Below are positions 10,472-19,986 of a DNA stretch of 64,000 nt, one piece after another. The DNA is from Bacteroidales bacterium UBA6267 (lineage in GTDB: Bacteria > Bacteroidota > Bacteroidia > Bacteroidales > UBA1556). A program made the translations under genes and the position numbers. The stretch is from positions 62,001-126,000 of the forward strand of contig DJVB01000049.1 of NCBI GenBank assembly GCA_002440745.1. Direction: 5' to 3'. The first letter of the stretch is position 1. Each line of letters begins with the position of its first letter. The notes under the pieces were generated by a model, which was given only the letters and a program-made list of their open reading frames with translations, ran no database searches and was not told the DNA's origin.

Positions 10472-11899
10472 CTAAAATGTTAATGGTTTTCCAAAATAAA
10501 AATCTAAAACCTTGATTCTAAAAATGTAAGAATACTTGGCATTTATAAGATTATTCAGAGCGTTTTCGTGTAAAATTCTCGCATTATTTAAGTCGAAAGA
10601 GTTTATCAAACCTGCATCATATTTTTTAGAAGAATAATTAAAAGACTCTTCAAGAGCTTTAACATTCAAAAAGGCAGCCTGATAAGAATTAAAAGCAGCA
10701 CGCGCATCGGCATAGGCTTGCTCAATAGTTTTTCTCAAATCTTGCTTGGCTTTATCCAATTGTAATTCGGCTTGTTGCACATTAAGTTTTGAGATATTTA
10801 TCTGACTCTTAGTCTGATAATTATTAAAAATTGGTATGGAAAGATACAATCCGGCACTATAGTTAAGGTTTTCGTCCATTTGGTCGGAAAAAGGTTTAGT
10901 CATCGTATTATAATCAAAAGCCGGAGTGAGAACAGTATCGCCGGAAGCGGTGATATCGCCATTAGGAAAAAGGCCTGTAAAAACAGGGGTTCCATCAATA
11001 ACCTTGTTAGCACCTGAAAATCCGGTACCGACACCACCCGAGATGGTCAAAGTTGGATAATAACGAGAACGGGACAAAGCCAAATTGCGCAGCGAAAGCT
11101 CATATCTTGTCTCGGCACTTCTGATTTCAGGCTGATTTTGAACAGCAAAATTATAGACAGTTGAAGCGGCTAAAAGCTCAGCAGTTTTGTCGGCAATATT
11201 GATTTCCGGAGCCTCGATATCAAAAAGAGTATCGGCAGGCAAATCCATTAACTGTTTCAGATTAAGGTATGCTAATTCTAAATCATTCTCTGCTTGAACT
11301 TTCTTTGAGATGTCGGAGGCTAACTGGGATTTCATGTTGAACAAATCGCCCTCGGCTAACACGCCGGCATCAATCAATTGTTGTGTTCGTGTAACCTGCA
11401 TCTCAGATAATGAGACCTGTTGCCTGACTACAGACAAATTTTCTTTTCCATACAAAATCTGCAAAAATGCAGTAGTAATCTCTAAAGACTTCATATTCAA
11501 CGCAGCTTCCATTTCCTGTCGTTGCGCCAATAATTCTAAGTTTTGCTTTTTAACATTATTCAATAGATAAAAACCATTGAATAAGGTCATCGAACTTTGC
11601 AGGTAAAGATTGACGCTCGAAACACGAGTATCAGCAAATTGGTTAGTAAAACGGTCAATAGTTTTCCCCCAATTATAACTACCGGAAGCATTTGCCGACA
11701 GATTGGGCAAGAAACTCATTTGACTCTGTAGAACAGATTCTTCCTGCATTTTTATTCCTAATTCCTGAATCCTTAGTTGAATATTATTATGCTCGGCATA
11801 CTCTATACACTCAGCTAAAGTCCAAAGTTTCTGTGATTGCAAATTCGAAATATTCAGCAAGATAAACGCAAATATTGCTGTTAATTTTGTTAAACTCAT
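10472..11899 (-). CDS. TolC-family outer-membrane efflux channel
   Basis: The 475-residue protein begins with a signal peptide (MSLTKLTAIFAFILLNISNLQS) and continues with LWTLAECIEYAEHNNIQLRI, the usual start of mature TolC-like proteins. Two long helical repeats alternate with short strand regions, the outer-membrane-efflux (OEP) layout; the second repeat includes NLNYSAGLYLSIPIFNNYQ and the end matches SFDLNNARILHENALNNLINAKYSYIFRIKVLDFY. It forms a trimeric exit duct in the outer membrane and is the first gene of the two-gene efflux operon with the adaptor downstream. Confidence 0.92.
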   Translation of the reverse strand: MSLTKLTAIFAFILLNISNLQSQKLWTLAECIEYAEHNNIQLRIQELGIKMQEESVLQSQMSFLPNLSANASGSYNWGKTIDRFTNQFADTRVSSVNLYLQSSMTLFNGFYLLNNVKKQNLELLAQRQEMEAALNMKSLEITTAFLQILYGKENLSVVRQQVSLSEMQVTRTQQLIDAGVLAEGDLFNMKSQLASDISKKVQAENDLELAYLNLKQLMDLPADTLFDIEAPEINIADKTAELLAASTVYNFAVQNQPEIRSAETRYELSLRNLALSRSRYYPTLTISGGVGTGFSGANKVIDGTPVFTGLFPNGDITASGDTVLTPAFDYNTMTKPFSDQMDENLNYSAGLYLSIPIFNNYQTKSQINISKLNVQQAELQLDKAKQDLRKTIEQAYADARAAFNSYQAAFLNVKALEESFNYSSKKYDAGLINSFDLNNARILHENALNNLINAKYSYIFRIKVLDFYFGKPLTF

Positions 11900-11970
11900 C
11901 TATTTCAATTAGTTAAATAAAGCGTGAATTAATATGCTAAAGTATAGAATATTTCAGAATATGAATTAAA

Positions 11971-12912
11971 TTAGTTTTTTTTAACGTTAGCACCTAATTG
12001 GTTCACCGTTTGGCGAATTTTTAAAAGTCCTGCTCGTTTAATTGGGCTGTTTTCAAAATAATGACTAAACTTTTCATCATCCATCTCTTCAAATGTTTTC
12101 GCATTGATATTGAGCAGATTATCTAAAATATTAAATTTTACCTCTTGGGTTGATTTAGATTTATTATTCCACGGGCAAACATCCTGACACAAATCACATC
12201 CGAAGATAAGATTCTTCATTTTAGGGGCTAAATCTTCGGGAATTGGTTCCGCATTTTCAATGGTTTGATATGAAATACAGCGTCTTGCATCTAAAACATA
12301 AGGTTGGATTAAGGCTTGAGTAGGGCAAATATCGAGGCAAGCAGTACATTTGCCGCAATACTCTTTCTCAAAAGGATTATCAGCAGCAAGATATTGATCC
12401 ACAATAATTTCGCCGATAAAAACAAAAGAACCAAATTTGGGATTAATGAGCATCGTATTTTTCCCAATCCAGCCTAAACCGGCTTTCACTGCCCAAGCTC
12501 GATCAAAAACCGGAGCCGAATCTGTAAAAATTCGCATTTTGGCATCCGGGAAAAATTCCTCAATGAAAGTCTTTAACAGGTATAGCTTATCTTTTATAAC
12601 CTTGTGATAATCATCACCATAAGCATATTTTGAAATAATAAACTCCGAATCGGAAGATTGGTTTATTTGTGGAAAATAATTCATTAGAACAGAAACCACC
12701 GATTTTGCATTCTCAAGAATCAAGGAAGGATTCGCACGCATTTCCACATTCCGCGCCATATAATTCATTTCTCCATGATAACCTTCACTTAACCAACGTT
12801 TTAAATAATCAAAATCCCTTTGCAGCAATTCAGCATGAGATATTCCACAGGCGGTGAAACCCAAGTCAAGAGCTTTACCTTTTATCCTCTGAGAAATTGA
12901 AATGAGATCCAT
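11971..12912 (-). CDS. queG: Epoxyqueuosine reductase QueG
   Basis: QueG performs the last step of queuosine synthesis, reducing epoxyqueuosine at tRNA position 34 with cobalamin and two [4Fe-4S] clusters. Of 313 residues, the first 180 form the cobalamin/substrate domain, with TDSAPVFDRAWA (D131 likely the catalytic acid) and GWIGKN. Ferredoxin-like clusters follow: CGKCTACLDICP (C186, C189, C192, C196) and CDLCQDVCPWN (C239, C242, C246). The C-terminal HEAT-repeat extension of long QueG forms is missing, as in many Bacteroidota. It starts three bases after ruvB and is probably co-transcribed. Confidence 0.95.
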   Translation of the reverse strand: MDLISISQRIKGKALDLGFTACGISHAELLQRDFDYLKRWLSEGYHGEMNYMARNVEMRANPSLILENAKSVVSVLMNYFPQINQSSDSEFIISKYAYGDDYHKVIKDKLYLLKTFIEEFFPDAKMRIFTDSAPVFDRAWAVKAGLGWIGKNTMLINPKFGSFVFIGEIIVDQYLAADNPFEKEYCGKCTACLDICPTQALIQPYVLDARRCISYQTIENAEPIPEDLAPKMKNLIFGCDLCQDVCPWNNKSKSTQEVKFNILDNLLNINAKTFEEMDDEKFSHYFENSPIKRAGLLKIRQTVNQLGANVKKN

Positions 12913-12915
12913 TTT

Positions 12916-13941
12916 TTAGAAGAGTTCCTTTTGGTCTCCGGAAAGCTTAATCTTGCCCAAATGTTGATAAGCAAGAGGAGTAACTTCCCTTCCGCGAGGC
13001 GTGCGCATCAAATAACCCTCTTGAATAAGGAAGGGCTCATACACCTCTTCAATGGTGCCCGGGTCTTCACCAACCGCAGTAGCAATGGTTGTAAGTCCTA
13101 CAGGGCCACCTTTAAACTTATCAATAATCGAGGTCAAAATACGATTGTCCATTTCGTCCAAACCATTTTTATCCACATTCAGAGCCTCTAAAGCAATATT
13201 TACAATAGCTAAATCAATTTCCCCATTACCTTTTATTTGCGCAAAATCGCGTACACGCCGAAGCAAACCATTTGCAATACGAGGCGTACCGCGGCTTCTT
13301 CGGGCAATTTCGATGGCTGCATTGGTTTCAATCGGTACTTTAAGAATTGATGAAGAACGAATTACGATATCGGACAAAACCTCAGCATTATAATACGATA
13401 GTCTGGAATTAATACCAAAACGGCTTCGTAGAGGGGCCGTGAGCAAGCCGGAGCGAGTAGTTGCGCCAATCAAAGTGAAAGGATTCAAAGAAATCTGAAC
13501 TGAGCGCGCATTCGGGCCACTTTCAATCATGATATCAATCTTAAAATCCTCCATTGCAGCATAGAGATATTCTTCAACCACAGGACTTAAACGGTGAATT
13601 TCGTCGATAAAAAGGACGTCATTAGGTTCAAGATTAGTGAGCAAACCTGCCAAATCGCCGGGCTTGTCTAATACAGGGCCCGAGGTGATTTTTATTCCCA
13701 CTCCCAATTCGTTGGCAATAATCATCGAAAGGGTAGTTTTACCTAAGCCGGGAGGGCCGTGAAGCAAAACATGATCAAGAGCTTCCTCGCGTTGACGTGC
13801 TGCTGCAACGAAAATCTCCAAATTCTCCACCACCTGAGGCTGCCCCATGAAAGAAGAAAAACTTCCGGGGCGTAATGCCTTTTCAAACTCCTTTTCTGCA
13901 GGACTTAAACGTTCTGAATCAGCATCCAAATAGGTATTCAT
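12916..13941 (-). CDS. ruvB: Holliday junction ATPase RuvB
   Basis: RuvB is the hexameric motor that, with RuvA, drives branch migration of Holliday junctions. The 341-residue product is standard length with Walker A GPPGLGKT (62-69), Walker B FIDEIHRL (D113, E114), sensor IGATTRSGLL, arginine-finger region PLRSRFG, and the C-terminal winged helix ending in PRGREVTPLAYQHL. ruvA and ruvC are not adjacent. It forms a tight pair with queG downstream. Confidence 0.97.
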   Translation of the reverse strand: MNTYLDADSERLSPAEKEFEKALRPGSFSSFMGQPQVVENLEIFVAAARQREEALDHVLLHGPPGLGKTTLSMIIANELGVGIKITSGPVLDKPGDLAGLLTNLEPNDVLFIDEIHRLSPVVEEYLYAAMEDFKIDIMIESGPNARSVQISLNPFTLIGATTRSGLLTAPLRSRFGINSRLSYYNAEVLSDIVIRSSSILKVPIETNAAIEIARRSRGTPRIANGLLRRVRDFAQIKGNGEIDLAIVNIALEALNVDKNGLDEMDNRILTSIIDKFKGGPVGLTTIATAVGEDPGTIEEVYEPFLIQEGYLMRTPRGREVTPLAYQHLGKIKLSGDQKELF

Positions 13942-14343
13942 TGAAATTAATTTTGAAACAGCGAAAATACAAATAAAACAATCTGTTCAAGCCCTGAAAT
14001 ATCTCGAAAAAAAATTCAGGCAACTATTTACTATTCCAAGAGTCTAAATTCCATCAATTGGATTTTTTTTATTTATCCCTTTACTTCCCAAACATTTATA
14101 ACCACCCGTAAGACTCCCATTCCCAGTGGGAGTTCTTCTTTAGTATCGTTGCTTTTCCACCATTTTTTTACTTGCATTCATTTCTTAGTTTCATAAATGG
14201 ATTTTTTTTTCATGAAATCTTGCATTTATTAGAAAATGGATTGTAGATTTGTACGCTTTATTCAAATAAGAGAGCCAATTATCGAAGAAGTTATTCACAA
14301 CAAAAACTAAATCCCTGATTTTGAATAGCACAAAAGATTTTTT
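13942..14343. other. Non-coding stretch between ruvB and the response regulator
   Basis: About 400 AT-rich bases between divergent genes. No open frame of note. It holds long T-runs and one clear hairpin (14113-14133). Both flanking genes should have promoters here, but no full TAnnTTTG match was placed with confidence. Confidence 0.6.
14113..14133. terminator. GC-rich 7-bp hairpin
   Basis: ACTCCCA (14113-14119) and TGGGAGT (14127-14133) are perfectly complementary around a seven-base loop; a pyrimidine-rich tail follows but not a pure T-run. It lies between divergent genes, so it may end a small transcript or be a structural element rather than a classic terminator. Confidence 0.35.
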
Positions 14344-14736
14344 ATGAAGAAATCCATTAAGGAAATACGGGTATTAATTGTTGACGACAATGCAATAAAT
14401 CGGCAGGTTTTACAATTTGCCATGATGAAATACAAAGCCCACGTTGAGACTGCAGATAATGGGGAGAAGGCTTTAAAACTATTTCAGAACAACCCTTATG
14501 ATTTAATTTTCATGGATATTATGATGCCTGTAATGGATGGACTTGAGGCAACAAAGGCTATTAGAAAATATGAGAAGGTTAAAAAAACAGCAAAATCGCA
14601 TATTATAGCTGTTTCGGCTAATTTTCAAGATGAGGATTTGGAAGATTATCTTTCTGCCGGCTTAGATAAAGTAATAAAGAAACCGGTGGATTTCAAAACA
14701 CTAAATAATTGGTTAGATGAGAGGTACGAATTATAG
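14344..14736 (+). CDS. Single-domain response regulator (CheY-like receiver)
   Basis: A 130-residue protein consisting only of a receiver domain: acidic pair D14-D15, phospho-acceptor D58 (FMDIMMPVMDG), S91 in AVSAN, and K113 in KKPV. The sequence resembles receiver domains at the C-terminus of hybrid sensor kinases. Having no output domain, it probably passes a signal by protein contact or phosphotransfer. No kinase gene is nearby. Its stop overlaps the end of the convergent T9SS gene by six bases. Confidence 0.92.
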   Translation: MKKSIKEIRVLIVDDNAINRQVLQFAMMKYKAHVETADNGEKALKLFQNNPYDLIFMDIMMPVMDGLEATKAIRKYEKVKKTAKSHIIAVSANFQDEDLEDYLSAGLDKVIKKPVDFKTLNNWLDERYEL

Positions 14737-16611
14737 TTTTACTATCTTCTGCATTAGTTTCGTAGTTCCGCTTTCAATTTCAAGATAATAAACTCCATTT
14801 TTCAATTCAGATAAATCTAAATAATCAACAGTCGGTTGATTGACAGTCATTAGCATTTTTCCACGAGTGTCGTATAGTCGGACAGAAGATATAAGCCTGG
14901 AGTGAGAAAAATTGACTACATCCACTATGGGATTAGGATAGACATTTATTTCATCTTCATTTCCCTTGAAATTGACAGCAATTTGAGGGAATATCGTGGA
15001 AGCGCCATCAAAATCATGCTGAACCAGACGATAATAGTTCATTCCCACAGCCGAATTCCTATCTAAGAAGCTATAACTATGAAGGATATTGGAAGTGCCA
15101 TTACCTTCCATTTCACCAATGGTTTCAAAACCAATTTGCGGATTCCAACGTTGAACTTCAAAATAATGATTATTAATTTCTGAAGCAGTTTGCCACTCTA
15201 AACGAACCGCTTGCTCAACTTGAAAGCCTTCAAACGACACTAAACTCACCGGCAAAGTTGATTGTTCGGTATCAAGCAGTAATTCCAAATTATCCGGATT
15301 ATTTCCCGGGACTACATCCGTTTTGGTTCCGGAAACCGTTGAAGTAAAAGTGCGGCTACCTAAAGGTTGAGCCTCCACTTGAAAGGTCAATTCTTCAAAA
15401 TCATTGAGCGCAAGTGAAGGAAACGTCCATGTTATCGTTGAACCGACAACAGATACTGAACCCACATATCCGGAAATCAAGCTTTGGTATGTAAATCCAG
15501 CAGGAATTGTGGCGGTAACAGAAATATTATCATCCAATAGTGGTCCATTATTGTCAACCCGAACGGTGATATCTACTATGTCGTATTCAGAGGGAATTGC
15601 TATATTTGAAGTGATTGTTGTTTGCAAGTCGGTTACAATCACATCAGAAGTAGCAAAATATCCACCGCCGCCCATCAAATCTAAACCACCCGAGCCATAG
15701 CTGTCAGCATCCGTATCCCAGGGAACATCAGAAAGTCCAATTAAATCATTGGAGGCGTCCACATCACCCGGAAAAATAGCTATCCCATAAATTGTAACAT
15801 CGTTAGCTATCCCCAAATCCTCATAAGAAATAAATACTCCATAAATATTCTGACTTGTCAAATCCTGATTTGGTCGCATATAGGTATCTGCAGTACCTCT
15901 CTGAAAAACAGTTGTAGTAGTGGAATAACCTGTATTTCCCCAATCTGTAACATCAATCGACACCAAACTTCCAAGACTACTAACATCTCCGTTGGCATCT
16001 AATCCGGTTATGGCAGCTACTTTAAACTCATCATTACCACCTCGTTCATTAATTAAAAACCCTGCTTGAGTATTATCAGGAGTAAAAACTCCATCCTCAA
16101 TCATTAAGTCAATACGTTCAATATTATTAAGCGTTTGCCCCCCCGTATTAGAAAATACATTATCGCCTCCTCGGTTCAAAATACGTGTATTAACGGCTTC
16201 TTGAATATTGGTATAAGAAGGAGTCATATACAATGTATTACCACTTTTAGAGCCCAATTCAAAGAAAATCGTTTGCTTTCCTAAATCAGTTACGGGTGAA
16301 GAAGGAAAAACCATCCGATTAACTACCACACGACTATAGCACTCACCATTAGGTAGTGTAATTGGATTATAAGTAGTACTATTCACCTCAAAAGAAGCAA
16401 GTTTGTAGTCATCTGATGGTGTGCTGGCATTAGAATAACCAAAAACGACATTAAAAGTGGTTGAGCTAGAATATGGACTTCCGCCATATCCATTTACCGA
16501 ATAACTTGTATTTACGGCAGTTGTGGTAATAAAATCGAAATTAGAAGGGGTCGATTGCCCAAAAGAATAATAGGATAATAAAACAGCAATTATCTTTATA
16601 AAAGCTTTCAT
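14731..16611 (-). CDS. Large secreted protein with DUF11-like domain and T9SS sorting domain
   Basis: A 626-residue exported protein. An N-terminal signal peptide (to about YSFGQ, residue 19) is followed by a Ser/Thr/Gly-rich region of unassigned fold (20-320), a DUF11/CARDB-like adhesion domain (about 335-450, with VRVDNNGPLLDDNISVTATIP and NDFEELTFQVEA), a module starting LPVSLVSFEGF found before sorting domains in many Bacteroidota proteins, and a type A sorting domain (NVYPNPIVDVVNF to YYLEIESGTTKLMQKIVKL). No catalytic motif was seen. It is probably a surface or matrix protein. Confidence 0.85.
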   Translation of the reverse strand: MKAFIKIIAVLLSYYSFGQSTPSNFDFITTTAVNTSYSVNGYGGSPYSSSTTFNVVFGYSNASTPSDDYKLASFEVNSTTYNPITLPNGECYSRVVVNRMVFPSSPVTDLGKQTIFFELGSKSGNTLYMTPSYTNIQEAVNTRILNRGGDNVFSNTGGQTLNNIERIDLMIEDGVFTPDNTQAGFLINERGGNDEFKVAAITGLDANGDVSSLGSLVSIDVTDWGNTGYSTTTTVFQRGTADTYMRPNQDLTSQNIYGVFISYEDLGIANDVTIYGIAIFPGDVDASNDLIGLSDVPWDTDADSYGSGGLDLMGGGGYFATSDVIVTDLQTTITSNIAIPSEYDIVDITVRVDNNGPLLDDNISVTATIPAGFTYQSLISGYVGSVSVVGSTITWTFPSLALNDFEELTFQVEAQPLGSRTFTSTVSGTKTDVVPGNNPDNLELLLDTEQSTLPVSLVSFEGFQVEQAVRLEWQTASEINNHYFEVQRWNPQIGFETIGEMEGNGTSNILHSYSFLDRNSAVGMNYYRLVQHDFDGASTIFPQIAVNFKGNEDEINVYPNPIVDVVNFSHSRLISSVRLYDTRGKMLMTVNQPTVDYLDLSELKNGVYYLEIESGTTKLMQKIVKL

Positions 16612-16800
16612 TGGTTCGTTGTTAATATTGTTGTATTCAGAGACCGAAATCTTTTACAAAGGTTGGTTATTAAAGGTTACGATAAAAACCTCATTTGTTA
16701 AAAATAATAAATGTAAGACAGCTTAATACGTTGATAAACTGATAATTAAAGGGCAAAAATAATGATAATTATTAGGAAAAATCACTTTTAAATAAAATAA

Positions 16801-17205
16801 TCAGAACGGAATGGTTCCAAATTGTTTTATATAAAAGGTCGTGTCATTGGGCATTATTCGCGTGCCATCGTAACTATAAGCCCGTCTAAAGACTTTACCT
16901 TCAACAAAGATTGTTGCATGAAAACCCGTATAATTCGATATTTCTTCATCCGATTGTACATAAAGATAGGTGACTTCACCGGGCATGGAGTTCAATTCTG
17001 CTTTCCATTCATAAGATGCATTACCGGCAGGATTCACCGTTAAGGTATCGGTTTTATTTAAATCGCCTAAGGCATATATAACTTTATAAGGTTGTGAAAA
17101 ACCTTTTACAGCATAAACAACCTGCACTTCGTCGTTATCTTTTTGGCAAGAGGAAAGAACTGCCAAGAATAAAATAGAGAATATTATGTATTTCATTTTC
17201 ATCAT
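16801..17205 (-). CDS. Small lipoprotein paired with the OprC-like receptor
   Basis: A 134-residue protein with a lipoprotein signal (hydrophobic stretch ending LSSC, Cys at about residue 20). The mature part is predicted to be mostly beta strand, with no family I recognise and no obvious His/Met/Cys metal-binding cluster. It begins one base after the stop of the TonB-dependent receptor gene, so it should be co-transcribed and probably serves the same uptake system, as many outer-membrane receptors have a lipoprotein partner. Function is inferred only from this context. Confidence 0.75.
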   Translation of the reverse strand: MMKMKYIIFSILFLAVLSSCQKDNDEVQVVYAVKGFSQPYKVIYALGDLNKTDTLTVNPAGNASYEWKAELNSMPGEVTYLYVQSDEEISNYTGFHATIFVEGKVFRRAYSYDGTRIMPNDTTFYIKQFGTIPF

Positions 17206-17206
17206 T

Positions 17207-19573
17207 TTAAAAATTATAATTCACATTTAAAAACAAAATTCTTCCCGGTTCGGGTATGCGATAATCTGTTCCAACCACTCTTCTATTCAGATGCTCGGTA
17301 TATTTTTCATCGAGCAAATTGTTGATGCCACAAGCTATGTCGAGGTATTCGCTGAAACGATAAGTTAAAGCCAGATTAATTAGATAAAACGAAGGGGAAA
17401 CAGGCTCCAAACTTGCAGCACTCACCCGATTTTGCTCAGCAACATAACGAAAATCCACTTTTGGAATTAATTTCATATCCAAGAATTTGTATCCAAAGGA
17501 AAGTCTTGCTTCAAAAGGAGGCAATTCAGCAATTGGATCATTGGAAACCATTTCGGAGTTTATAGCATTTCCATTGGCATCAAACTCCAAAACTTCAATT
17601 TCTTTTATTGAACCAAAAGTATAGGAACCGCTAAACTTCAAAAACATCTTCCAAGAAGCCGGAGTATTATAACCAAATTCAAATCCCCCCAAATTAGCAT
17701 TTCCTAAGTTATCAAACCTTTTAACGCCGAAAACACTCTGCGTCAAAGGTTTTTGTATAGTTTTCGGGATAAACTCCCCGCCAATATAATTTTCGATAAA
17801 ACTATAAAACACCGTGAACTCGGCAGCTCCAATTTCAGCATTATTATAACGCAAAACCATATCGAACTCATTATTAGCTTCCGGTTTAAGATTTGGATTT
17901 CCGATATACTCAAAATTATCATATCCCGTTGGTAATGAGACAATAAACCGTTCAATCATTCCCGGACTTCTAACTCCGCGTCCAAAAGAAGCTCCGATAG
18001 AAAAAAACTCCGATAGACTCCTTGTCACCCCTGCGCTAAAGCTGAAATTGAAAAATTCGGACGAGGTGCTATCGGCAGGAGTTCCTAACAAATCGACCCC
18101 CATCGTATTAAGTAACGAAATGGAATCTGACGAAGCTTGGTTATAGTCGCCGCGCATTGCCACCACCATTTCCCAAAGGTTCCATTTGCGTTTATACTCG
18201 GCAAACAATCCGAAATTGGTAATTTCAGCTTGATTCCAGAGGTTTTCAACTTTCAGAGGAATCAAGCCAAACTGATTTGGAAATTGGCTTAACATGATTT
18301 TATCCCGCTGTCCGTCTTTCTCAATTCTGTAGAAATCAGTCCCGACAAACAAATGCCCATTGGCAATATTCAACCCTGTTTCAGCACGATAACCAAATTT
18401 CAAGGCATCGATTGCTGCAATAGAAGAAGTTGTGTCGCCAAAGGGTCGCTCATTATTATCCATAACATGTTCAATTAAGGACAAATAAGCTTTGAATTCT
18501 AAAGAAGAAATCAAATTATTGAGTTTCTTAGCTTGATAATCAAACGAATACAAACTCGTATTATCAGTCCGCTCATCCATTGGTAAAGCGGTGAAAGCCA
18601 CATCACGTGCATAAAATTTTGAAGCAGAAAAAATCATCCGATGGTTTTTTGCCGGAGCAAAACCTAATTTACCGGTAAAGCCCATCTTTCGAAAATCAGA
18701 TTTCACCAAATTCCCATCACCATCGGAATAATTTCCATACCGTGCATCGTTACCGGTGAAGGCGAAAAACACTTTTTGATTTCCACCCAAGACCGTTACA
18801 TGTTGCCTCATGCCATTCCAATTACTTTCGTAGCCCATGCTACCTTTAACATAAACACTAAAAGTTTTATAAGGTCTGGGGTTGATAGTTAGCATGTTAA
18901 TAACACCACCCATCACCGGACCATATCGTAGCGCAAATGGTCCTTTATAAATTTCTATTGCCTCGATGTCGGAAGCCTCCACATGGGCTGAAGTTGGGTC
19001 CATGCGATTTGGGCAGCCACCTTCCATAGAGAGACCATTATCGACTTGAACATTCAGTTGGTCGAACTTAAAACCCCGTATCACCGGGTCTAAATTAGCA
19101 CCTCCTTTGCGTATTGCACTTACGTTTGGTATGGATCGCAAAAAATCACCAATATCTCTTACCGGCTCCTGACTGAGCGTAACCCGAGAGATAATTTGCT
19201 TTGAATAAGGATGGCTTACAATCTTATCATCACGAATTTCAACTGCGGTAAGCTCACGAATGTTTAATTGCATCTCAATAATAATCTCCTGAATACCAAT
19301 AGTTTCCACTTTAATATTTTGAGTCACGTCGTAATATCCTTGATACTTCACCAATATTTTATAGGATTGAGGTTTTAAATTATCAAAGCTAAATTTGCCG
19401 TCTCCGTCTGAGGTAGTCCCTCCGGCAATTTCGTCCAATTTAAGGTTAGCTCCAACCAAAGCAACTTTCGTTTTTGCGTCAATGACCTTGCCTCTAAGGA
19501 CTCCCTGAGCAGCAATCTCCGACATAAGAAAGAACAAAAACAAGAAAATGGATAAACTGTAAACAATTCTCAT
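17207..19573 (-). CDS. TonB-dependent receptor, OprC/NosA-like (probable copper)
   Basis: A 788-residue outer-membrane receptor: signal peptide (to about residue 23), carboxypeptidase-regulatory-like domain (25-105), plug (about 125-235, with RGFKFDQLNVQVDNGLSMEGG and YGPVMGGVINM) and a beta-barrel ending in a C-terminal aromatic (NVNYNF). The plug contains CPNRM (C187, M191) and the barrel HVM (H369, M371). In Pseudomonas OprC copper is bound by a CxxxM-HxM site with 180 residues between Cys and His; here the distance is 182. That makes a copper importer the best reading, inferred from motif and spacing. The lipoprotein gene follows one base downstream. Confidence 0.88.
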   Translation of the reverse strand: MRIVYSLSIFLFLFFLMSEIAAQGVLRGKVIDAKTKVALVGANLKLDEIAGGTTSDGDGKFSFDNLKPQSYKILVKYQGYYDVTQNIKVETIGIQEIIIEMQLNIRELTAVEIRDDKIVSHPYSKQIISRVTLSQEPVRDIGDFLRSIPNVSAIRKGGANLDPVIRGFKFDQLNVQVDNGLSMEGGCPNRMDPTSAHVEASDIEAIEIYKGPFALRYGPVMGGVINMLTINPRPYKTFSVYVKGSMGYESNWNGMRQHVTVLGGNQKVFFAFTGNDARYGNYSDGDGNLVKSDFRKMGFTGKLGFAPAKNHRMIFSASKFYARDVAFTALPMDERTDNTSLYSFDYQAKKLNNLISSLEFKAYLSLIEHVMDNNERPFGDTTSSIAAIDALKFGYRAETGLNIANGHLFVGTDFYRIEKDGQRDKIMLSQFPNQFGLIPLKVENLWNQAEITNFGLFAEYKRKWNLWEMVVAMRGDYNQASSDSISLLNTMGVDLLGTPADSTSSEFFNFSFSAGVTRSLSEFFSIGASFGRGVRSPGMIERFIVSLPTGYDNFEYIGNPNLKPEANNEFDMVLRYNNAEIGAAEFTVFYSFIENYIGGEFIPKTIQKPLTQSVFGVKRFDNLGNANLGGFEFGYNTPASWKMFLKFSGSYTFGSIKEIEVLEFDANGNAINSEMVSNDPIAELPPFEARLSFGYKFLDMKLIPKVDFRYVAEQNRVSAASLEPVSPSFYLINLALTYRFSEYLDIACGINNLLDEKYTEHLNRRVVGTDYRIPEPGRILFLNVNYNF

Positions 19574-19599
19574 AAATTCAAATATTTATATTGTAATTG

Positions 19600-19607
19600 C
19601 AAAAATA
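19600..19607 (-). promoter_or_regulatory. Candidate -7 box for the OprC-like receptor operon
   Basis: Minus strand TATTTTTG matches TAnnTTTG, 26 bases before the receptor ATG; transcription would start about 20 bases upstream of the start codon. Confidence 0.5.
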
Positions 19608-19955
19608 TTCAAACTAAAATTATCTCTAAACAATTTAATTAATTTTTAATATATTTCTAAAAAATAATCACTTATATAACTGAATGACAATATTTTAAAT
19701 CGCAATATATTTTATTACAATCTCATAGTACATTTTACATTTTTCGACAAATATCCAATGTAATGGTTGCATTTTTTTACAGTTGCAAAATTTCTCAATA
19801 GAACCAAATAATTCTTTTAATAGATTTTAGACCCGATAAAACCAAATAAAAAATAAAATTCATTCAAATACGACCAAGAATCCCTTAAAAAAGAATGGAA
19901 TAAGATAAAACTATGATATTAGGTATAAAAAATAGAATTGAATAATAAAAAAGTT
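19608..19955. other. AT-rich divergent intergenic region
   Basis: About 350 very AT-rich bases between the receptor promoter and the coiled-coil/zapA promoter. No frame, RNA or strong hairpin was recognised. Confidence 0.5.
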
Positions 19956-19963
19956 TACTTTTG
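19956..19963 (+). promoter_or_regulatory. Candidate -7 box for the coiled-coil gene-zapA operon
   Basis: TACTTTTG matches TAnnTTTG. Expected transcription start is near 19969, downstream of the GTG/ATG pair at 19963/19966, which argues that translation begins at the ATG at 19987. Confidence 0.5.
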
Positions 19964-19986
19964 TGATGAAATTTTTACCTCAAAGA

